A stretch of DNA of 9,942 bases from Opitutia bacterium (GTDB taxonomy: Bacteria; Verrucomicrobiota; Verrucomicrobiia; Opitutales; Seribacteraceae). Each line of letters starts with the position of its first letter. The first letter of the stretch is position 1. Position numbers and translations under genes: made by a program. Of this stretch, positions 6,153 to 9,942 are shown piece by piece. The stretch is from the NCBI GenBank assembly GCA_018695085.1, contig JABHOU010000201.1, positions 1 through 9,942 on the forward strand. The letters are read 5' to 3'. A model generated the notes under the pieces. It searched no databases. It was not told the DNA's origin and saw nothing but the letters and a program-made list of their open reading frames with translations.

Positions 6153-7133
6153 TTATGCGCCTAAGCCCGAAACGATACGGCGGAGGTCATTCTCGTCCGC
6201 AAAAGGTATGATTAGCTTACCTTTGCCAGCCCCATTTGCGGTTACTTTTGATTCAACGCCGAGCCGAGAAGCGACCCTATCTGCAATTTCACGAAAGCCC
6301 GGATTCAAGTGAGAACCACCGGTTCTACGAAAGGTCGTCTTGCCTGAACTCGAACGCAATCCTTCTACTGCATCCTCACATTGCCGCACATTCCACCCTT
6401 CACGAGCAGCACGAGCTCCAAGTTCGCCTCGAACCTCGATATCCTCGACTCCCAAAAGGACCTTGGCGTGACCTACGGAAAGCTTTCCTGCAACCAAGAG
6501 GTTCCTGAGACCATCGTCGAGTTGAAGAAGACGCATCATGTTGGTAACGTATGTCCTGCTTTTGCCTACTTTCTCCGCCACTTGAGCCTGAGTCAGGCTA
6601 AAATCGTTGACGAGGGACGAGTAGCCTAGAGCTTCCTCAAGAGGATTGAGTCCTTCGCGCTGCAGGTTCTCAATTAGCGAGAGTGAAGCTGAAGAAAGAT
6701 CCGTTGCTTCAACTAAACGCACTAGGATTGTATCTCGCCCTAGTTCCCGGTGAGCGCGCCATCGTCTTTCGCCTGCAATAATCTCATAACCTTCAGCGGT
6801 CTTACGAGCCACGATAGGTTGCAACAAACCCTCGGCCTTGATACTGGCGGCAAGCTCAGAAACCTTGGCGGGATCCAAAGTTTTGCGAGGTTGGTGAGGG
6901 TTGGGAACCAAATCATCAAGAGGAACCTCGAGAATTTTTTCGGCGCTATTGCCGGCGACAACCGTATCACCGAAAGGACCATCGACAATTGTGGTCACCT
7001 CCTCGGACACCTCGTTGAGAGTGGAATGCCCCGGCATTTCCACCAGAGGATCGATGGCAACCGCAGGAGCACCGGCACCACCCGCGATCAGACTACCGAG
7101 ACCACGGCCGAGACGAGAAGTTGATTTAGCCAT
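6153..7133 (-). CDS. parB: Chromosome-partitioning protein ParB (CTP-dependent DNA clamp)
   Basis: ParB binds parS sites near the origin, loads as a CTP-dependent sliding clamp and recruits ParA and SMC for chromosome segregation. The 326 residues show the full order. First is the N-terminal ParA-activating peptide RLGRGLGSLI (7-16), then a variable linker to about 66. The ParB/Srx nuclease-like CTP-binding domain begins at VPLDDLVPNPHQPRK. It includes GLLQPI (102-107), the GERRWRA box (121-127) and the ENLQRE box (155-160). A helix-turn-helix follows (SLTQAQVAEKVGKSRTYVTNMMRLLQL, about 179-205). The C-terminal dimerisation segment (LIIPFADENDLRRIVSGL) ends the protein. I start at ATG 7133 because the protein then opens exactly at the conserved N-terminus; an in-frame extension to 7373 would overlap the LysM gene. 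It lies 10 nt after the LysM gene and before secG. No parA is adjacent. Confidence 0.95.
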   Translation of the reverse strand: MAKSTSRLGRGLGSLIAGGAGAPAVAIDPLVEMPGHSTLNEVSEEVTTIVDGPFGDTVVAGNSAEKILEVPLDDLVPNPHQPRKTLDPAKVSELAASIKAEGLLQPIVARKTAEGYEIIAGERRWRAHRELGRDTILVRLVEATDLSSASLSLIENLQREGLNPLEEALGYSSLVNDFSLTQAQVAEKVGKSRTYVTNMMRLLQLDDGLRNLLVAGKLSVGHAKVLLGVEDIEVRGELGARAAREGWNVRQCEDAVEGLRSSSGKTTFRRTGGSHLNPGFREIADRVASRLGVESKVTANGAGKGKLIIPFADENDLRRIVSGLGA

Positions 7134-7143
7134 AATTATTTTT

Positions 7144-7806
7144 TTAACTTTGCGGGACAAACAGTTCTTTCCCGACATGAACCTTTGTCGGGTCGGAAAT
7201 CCGATTGGCGGAAAGTATCCATGGTATCTTGGATTTATACTTGAGAGCGATGCTGCTGATTGTTTCTCCTTTTCCCACAACATGCACGAAACCCTTGTCC
7301 TTAGGGTAATCATCCGTAAATTTCGGGGAAGGTGACGGTGGAGCAGACGGGGAACCACCGCTATATGAAGCAAAGCCGGCGTTCATTTGCTTAATCAGCC
7401 TTTGCAAACCTGCATCCACATGCCGCCGAAGAGCTTCCGCCCCTGTCTTGTTTTTTGAAATGTCTAGTCGCAAACTTTCCAGCCTGCCATCCATTTGACG
7501 CGCGAACTCCTGCAGGCTACTTGAGGAAACACCCTGAGTTTTGCCCGCTTTCTCAGCAACTAAACGCAATTGAGCGTTCTCTCGTCTCAAGATTTCCACC
7601 TCGCTTCGGAGGTTGGCCACTTGCCTGGAGATCAACTCCAAGTCCTGCGTGAGGTTGGCAAGCCGCACATTAGTGTCTGCCGCCATCGCGGAAGAAAAGG
7701 CACCGACGAACAGAAGTACGCCGACCAGCGTTAGCATTTGAAAGGAGAAAAACGACCAGCCACGAGAAGCCAATCTCCCACCACGAAGAATTAACCAATT
7801 ATTCAT
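7144..7806 (-). CDS. Exported coiled-coil protein with C-terminal LysM domain
   Basis: An envelope protein of 220 residues, probably attached to peptidoglycan. The N-terminus has a long basic n-region (LILRGGRLASRG) and a hydrophobic core (MLTLVGVLLFVGAFSS), with likely cleavage after AMA at about residue 42; it could instead stay as a membrane anchor. A heptad-patterned coiled coil follows (about 49-84: LTQDLELISRQVANLRSEVE and onward). Next comes another helical stretch, a Ser/Pro linker (GGSPSAPPSPSP) and a LysM domain at about 173-220 (HVVGKGETISSIALKYK ... NRISDPTKVHVGKELFVP). The architecture suggests a septal or cell-wall scaffold, or a YbgF/NlpD-like helper, but no catalytic domain is present. 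An ideally spaced GGAG decides the ATG at 7806 over a GTG at 7812. It is the first gene of the likely LysM-parB-secG-LolA-like operon. Confidence 0.88.
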   Translation of the reverse strand: MNNWLILRGGRLASRGWSFFSFQMLTLVGVLLFVGAFSSAMAADTNVRLANLTQDLELISRQVANLRSEVEILRRENAQLRLVAEKAGKTQGVSSSSLQEFARQMDGRLESLRLDISKNKTGAEALRRHVDAGLQRLIKQMNAGFASYSGGSPSAPPSPSPKFTDDYPKDKGFVHVVGKGETISSIALKYKSKIPWILSANRISDPTKVHVGKELFVPQS

Positions 7807-7813
7807 TACCACA

Positions 7814-7817
7814 CTCC
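7814..7817 (-). promoter_or_regulatory. Shine-Dalgarno site of the LysM gene
   Basis: GGAG on the minus strand lies 7 nt before the ATG at 7806 and only 1 nt before the alternative GTG at 7812, so it selects the ATG. It is the only clear Shine-Dalgarno in the window. Confidence 0.7.
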
Positions 7818-7824
7818 AGAATAT

Positions 7825-7854
7825 TTAATACTATGATTTAAAGGATCTATGCAA
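7825..7854 (-). promoter_or_regulatory. Candidate promoter of the LysM-parB-secG operon
   Basis: In the 80-nt gap after fmt, the minus strand has TTGCAT (7854-7849) and TATTAA (7830-7825), 18 bp apart, just upstream of the GGAG. A second possible pair, TTGATT and TAAACT with 17 bp, lies slightly further upstream. Either gives a short leader. No fmt terminator hairpin is visible here, so readthrough from fmt is also possible. Confidence 0.35.
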
Positions 7855-7886
7855 GTTTACTTTTAAGAATTGGGAAAATCAAGGAC

Positions 7887-8861
7887 TCAAGGGATAAGCA
7901 ATTCAGAAAGAGTTTGGCTTCCGACAAGCTCTCCCTCCGCAAGAGGAAAACCTGATAAAAACTCTGCGGTTGGCATCATTCGCCCGCCCGGACGTTGCAG
8001 TTCGAGTAAAGACAAAGCGCCTTCCGGCGTTCCAATAGCCACTTCCCTAGGATTTGGCAAAAACACCTGCCCAGCCGCTATATCTCCGCATGAATCAACG
8101 ATTTTTACTGAACCGACCTTTACGCGAACCCCTTGAACATCGAACCATGAACCCGGCCAACCTCGAAAAGCAGAAACCCGCCGCGCAAGCACCGCAGCTG
8201 GAACGGAAAAGTCTAGTGCCCCATCCGTCTTGCGGAGCTTTCTGCAATAAGTGGCCGCTTTTTCGTTCTGAGAAGTCTCCGTGGCTTCACCGGCCAAAAG
8301 AGCAGGGAGGTTTCGGCGAAGAAGAGGAATGCAGGCAACCGACAACTTCTCGCGAAGTCGGGGACCATCGTCATCCGGTGCTATGGGCGTGATCTCCGTA
8401 TCCACGATGGGGCCCGCGTCCATGCGTGAAACCACGCGCATAAGTGTTACTCCAGTCTCTTTCTCGCCTTGAGCCAAGGCCGTTTCCACAGGAGAAGCCC
8501 CACGATAGGCAGGCAACAGGGAACCATGCAGGTTGAAAGTCCCGGCAACAGGCGCATCCAACAAGGCAGAGGATAGAATATGACCATAGGCCATTACCAT
8601 TGCCAAAACCACGCCTTCCTGCCGCAACCAAGTCACCTCCGGTTCAAGAGGTTTTTCGGGATCCAGTATTTTGATCCCGTTTTCGACAGCCCATCCCTTA
8701 ACGGGATTTGAGCGCATTTTTTTACCTCTGCCCGATGGTCGATCGGGTTGAGTGATAACTCCTACAAGCTCACAGGCAGAAGAAGCCTCTCTCAAGAAAA
8801 AGTCGAGGCTAGGCAAGGCAATGGCATCCGAACCATAAAATACCACGGGGGGCTTCGGCAT
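7887..8861 (-). CDS. fmt: Methionyl-tRNA formyltransferase
   Basis: Transfers a formyl group from 10-formyl-tetrahydrofolate to Met-tRNA(fMet), making the initiator tRNA; cytoplasmic. The 324 residues match the family (E. coli about 315). The N-terminal Rossmann-like domain opens with VVFYGSD and has VGVITQPDRPSGRGKKM, the substrate loop. Catalytic residues are N110, H112 and D148, in FNLHGSLLPAYRGASP (109-124) and MDAGPI (147-152), matching E. coli N106, H108 and D144. The usual LLPRWRGAAP is LLPAYRGASP here. The C-terminal OB-like domain starts near residue 215 (ATYCRKLRKTDGALDF) and includes the FRGWPGSWF strand and a final GGRMMPTAEFLSGF. The ATG at 8861 sits inside a 16-bp tandem duplication and has no Shine-Dalgarno. 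The gene is cut off from der by a strong terminator, so it must have its own promoter within 8862-8946, though none is obvious. Confidence 0.95.
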   Translation of the reverse strand: MPKPPVVFYGSDAIALPSLDFFLREASSACELVGVITQPDRPSGRGKKMRSNPVKGWAVENGIKILDPEKPLEPEVTWLRQEGVVLAMVMAYGHILSSALLDAPVAGTFNLHGSLLPAYRGASPVETALAQGEKETGVTLMRVVSRMDAGPIVDTEITPIAPDDDGPRLREKLSVACIPLLRRNLPALLAGEATETSQNEKAATYCRKLRKTDGALDFSVPAAVLARRVSAFRGWPGSWFDVQGVRVKVGSVKIVDSCGDIAAGQVFLPNPREVAIGTPEGALSLLELQRPGGRMMPTAEFLSGFPLAEGELVGSQTLSELLIP

Positions 8862-8887
8862 AAGTCTAATTCGGCATAAGTCTAATT
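8854..8887. repeat. 16-bp perfect tandem duplication over the fmt start codon
   Basis: TCGGCATAAGTCTAAT occurs twice back to back (8855-8870 and 8871-8886), and the period-16 match spans 8854-8887. Each copy contains CAT, an ATG on the minus strand. The right-hand copy thus carries a second ATG (8877-8875), giving the mini-ORF ATG CCG AAT TAG that ends 4 nt before the real fmt start and is in another frame. Confidence 0.95.
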
Positions 8888-9088
8888 AACTTTGAGGCCG
8901 TCTCCCATCCACGAGAGCCGGTTGATCGTATAGTAAGACACAAAAAACGGGGCCGACGTTCGAAAGTGAAACGTCGGCCCCGTGTTTAGAGCTCAGAAAG
9001 AGGTTCGAGGAAATTATTTGGGCATGCTCAAGGAAGTAACGGTATACTGAAGCTGGAATGAATCAGATTATGAGCCAAAAGCTTGATT
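8888..9088. other. Intergenic region between der and fmt
   Basis: About 200 bases with the der terminator (8947-8983). On the fmt side, the minus strand has a -10-like TACTAT about 60 nt before the fmt ATG, without a convincing -35. It also has a weak hairpin at 8898-8921 (CCG-T-CTCCC pairing with GAGAG-C-CGG, one wobble and one mismatch). On the der side, about 100 nt of 3' untranslated sequence contains a 16-codon stop-free stretch (9017-9064) that I do not call a gene. Confidence 0.5.
8947..8983 (-). terminator. Strong Rho-independent terminator of der
   Basis: A perfect 14-bp GC-rich stem (ACGGGGCCGACGTT with its exact reverse complement, 9-nt loop) is followed on the minus strand by a run of six T (8947-8942 region). 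It lies about 105 nt after the der stop and before fmt. On the plus strand the tail is GTTTAGA, so its main direction is minus. Confidence 0.9.
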
Positions 9089-9942
9089 CTAGGGTCCGGA
9101 GTAACGGGCTTCTTTGCCGGCAAGAGAAAATTTCAATGGGCAACCGATGAGTGAAAAATGACCTGTAATGCTTTTTTCCAAGTAACGACTGTATGTTTCG
9201 TCCAAGCGTTCGCCTTGGTTACAGAAAAGCTTAATGCGAAAGGGACGGGAAGAGACTTGGAGGGCATAGAAAAGTTTAAAGCGCTTTCCCTTAACTACAG
9301 CAGGCGGTCGTTTTTCAAACATATCGCCCAAAAGACGGTTCAAGGGTGAGGTAGGTATGGGGACGTCCATTCGAGCGTCCATGTCGCGGGCGGCGCCGAG
9401 AAAGTCCTGAATGGAGTATCCAGTTAAGGCAGAAGCAAATAGCACTGGCGACTCGGGGAGGAAAAAGAGTTCTTTGCGAAGAGATTTCTCATAGGATTTT
9501 CTAAAGTGCTCTTCATCGCGATAACCGGGAAGGGGGTCTCGTCTAAATCCGTCCAAAACGAGATCCCACTTATTGACGAGAATGGCAAGTCCCCTACCAG
9601 CATCCAAGATTCTTCCGGCTAGAATTTTATCCTGCTTAGTCACACCCTCCCGAGCATCCAAAACCAAAAACACGACGTCCGCGCCCTCCATCGCCTGCTC
9701 GCTCCGCAAAGAGGAGAAGTAATCGAGAGAGGAATCGACGCGCTTTCGTCTTTTGAGGCCGGCTGTATCGAAAAGACGGAAACGCCAGGGTTCTTGATCG
9801 GCGGAATCTCCCTCGAAATCGAGATCCAGTTCAACGGTTTCGCGAGTGGTGCCCGGAACGTCGCTGACGATCAGACGATCTGAGTCGAGAAGACGATTAC
9901 AAAGGGAGGATTTGCCCACATTGGGACGACCGAGAAAAGCAA
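9089..9942 (-). CDS. der: Ribosome biogenesis GTPase Der (EngA), second GTPase and KH-like domains; 5' end beyond window
   Basis: Der is an essential tandem-GTPase factor for maturation of the 50S ribosomal subunit. The visible 283 codons start inside the P-loop of a GTPase domain: G1 FLGRPNVGKSS, G2 within PGTTRETVE, G3 DTAGLKRRKRVD, G4 NKWD, and an SALTGYS G5-like segment. A C-terminal KH-like domain follows, with KRFKLFYALQVSSRPFRIKLF, then YSRYLEKSI and the end IGCPLKFSLAGKEARYSGP. Immediate passage from this GTPase domain to the KH-like domain shows it is the second one (GD2). The first GTPase domain, about 170-200 residues, lies past position 9942. DTAGLKRR agrees with Der GD2 (DTAGVRRR-type) rather than Era or YihA. 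The stop is TAG (9091-9089), with a long 3' UTR leading to the strong terminator. Confidence 0.95.
   Translation of the reverse strand, partial: AFLGRPNVGKSSLCNRLLDSDRLIVSDVPGTTRETVELDLDFEGDSADQEPWRFRLFDTAGLKRRKRVDSSLDYFSSLRSEQAMEGADVVFLVLDAREGVTKQDKILAGRILDAGRGLAILVNKWDLVLDGFRRDPLPGYRDEEHFRKSYEKSLRKELFFLPESPVLFASALTGYSIQDFLGAARDMDARMDVPIPTSPLNRLLGDMFEKRPPAVVKGKRFKLFYALQVSSRPFRIKLFCNQGERLDETYSRYLEKSITGHFSLIGCPLKFSLAGKEARYSGP

Noticed and set aside
6090..7143. parS-like site (TGTTTCACGTGAAACA type) near parB
   Set aside because: No match or near match was seen in the window by eye on either strand.
7134..7373. 80-residue N-terminal extension of ParB
   Set aside because: It would overlap the LysM domain coding sequence, and ParB opens at the conserved MAKSTSRLGRGL from ATG 7133.
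1..9942. Mobile element, CRISPR array, toxin-antitoxin or defence genes, tRNA or rRNA
   Set aside because: No transposase, integrase, spaced repeats, cloverleaf or defence domain is visible; the genes are core housekeeping and envelope functions.

Overview
The window is a stretch of core chromosome from a Gram-negative bacterium. Gene content and protein style suggest Verrucomicrobiota, probably class Opitutae (Puniceicoccales/Coraliomargarita-like). The supporting signs are a divergent UvrA, a lipoprotein-sorting-type protein of a form I associate with Opitutae, a ParB-SecG neighbourhood, lipoproteins and beta-barrels of an outer membrane, and an almost complete lack of Shine-Dalgarno sequences. 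The lineage is an inference from memory of these families, not a search result. Base composition is moderate and fairly even. No insertion sequence, phage gene, CRISPR array, tRNA or rRNA was found.

Layout: nearly everything is on the minus strand. Reading in that direction from the right edge: the C-terminal part of der (ribosome-assembly GTPase), closed by a strong intrinsic terminator; fmt (Met-tRNA formyltransferase), whose start region is an exact 16-bp tandem duplication; a secreted coiled-coil LysM protein; parB (chromosome partitioning), 10 nt further on; secG (Sec translocon) with a long proline-rich tail; a periplasmic LolA-like protein; a class I aminotransferase (aspartate/prephenate type); then an envelope pair made of an outer-membrane beta-barrel and a TRL-like lipoprotein. 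One small gene, a glutaredoxin, lies on the plus strand. It is convergent with the lipoprotein gene and divergent from the start of a uvrA-type excinuclease gene that runs off the left edge.

How the genes fit together: LysM protein, ParB, SecG and the LolA-like protein form a likely operon around cell-envelope biogenesis and chromosome segregation, with inverted repeats at the parB-secG and secG-LolA-like junctions and a hairpin after the LolA-like gene. ParB has no parA beside it in the window. der and fmt are translation housekeeping genes separated by the terminator. The barrel and the lipoprotein are the least understood genes and probably work together at the outer membrane.

No clearly new multi-gene system is visible. 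The most notable points are the start-codon duplication at fmt (creating a three-codon mini-ORF), the divergent UvrA N-terminus, the inverted repeat that buries one candidate start of the LolA-like gene, the uncharacterised barrel-lipoprotein pair, and the near absence of Shine-Dalgarno motifs.
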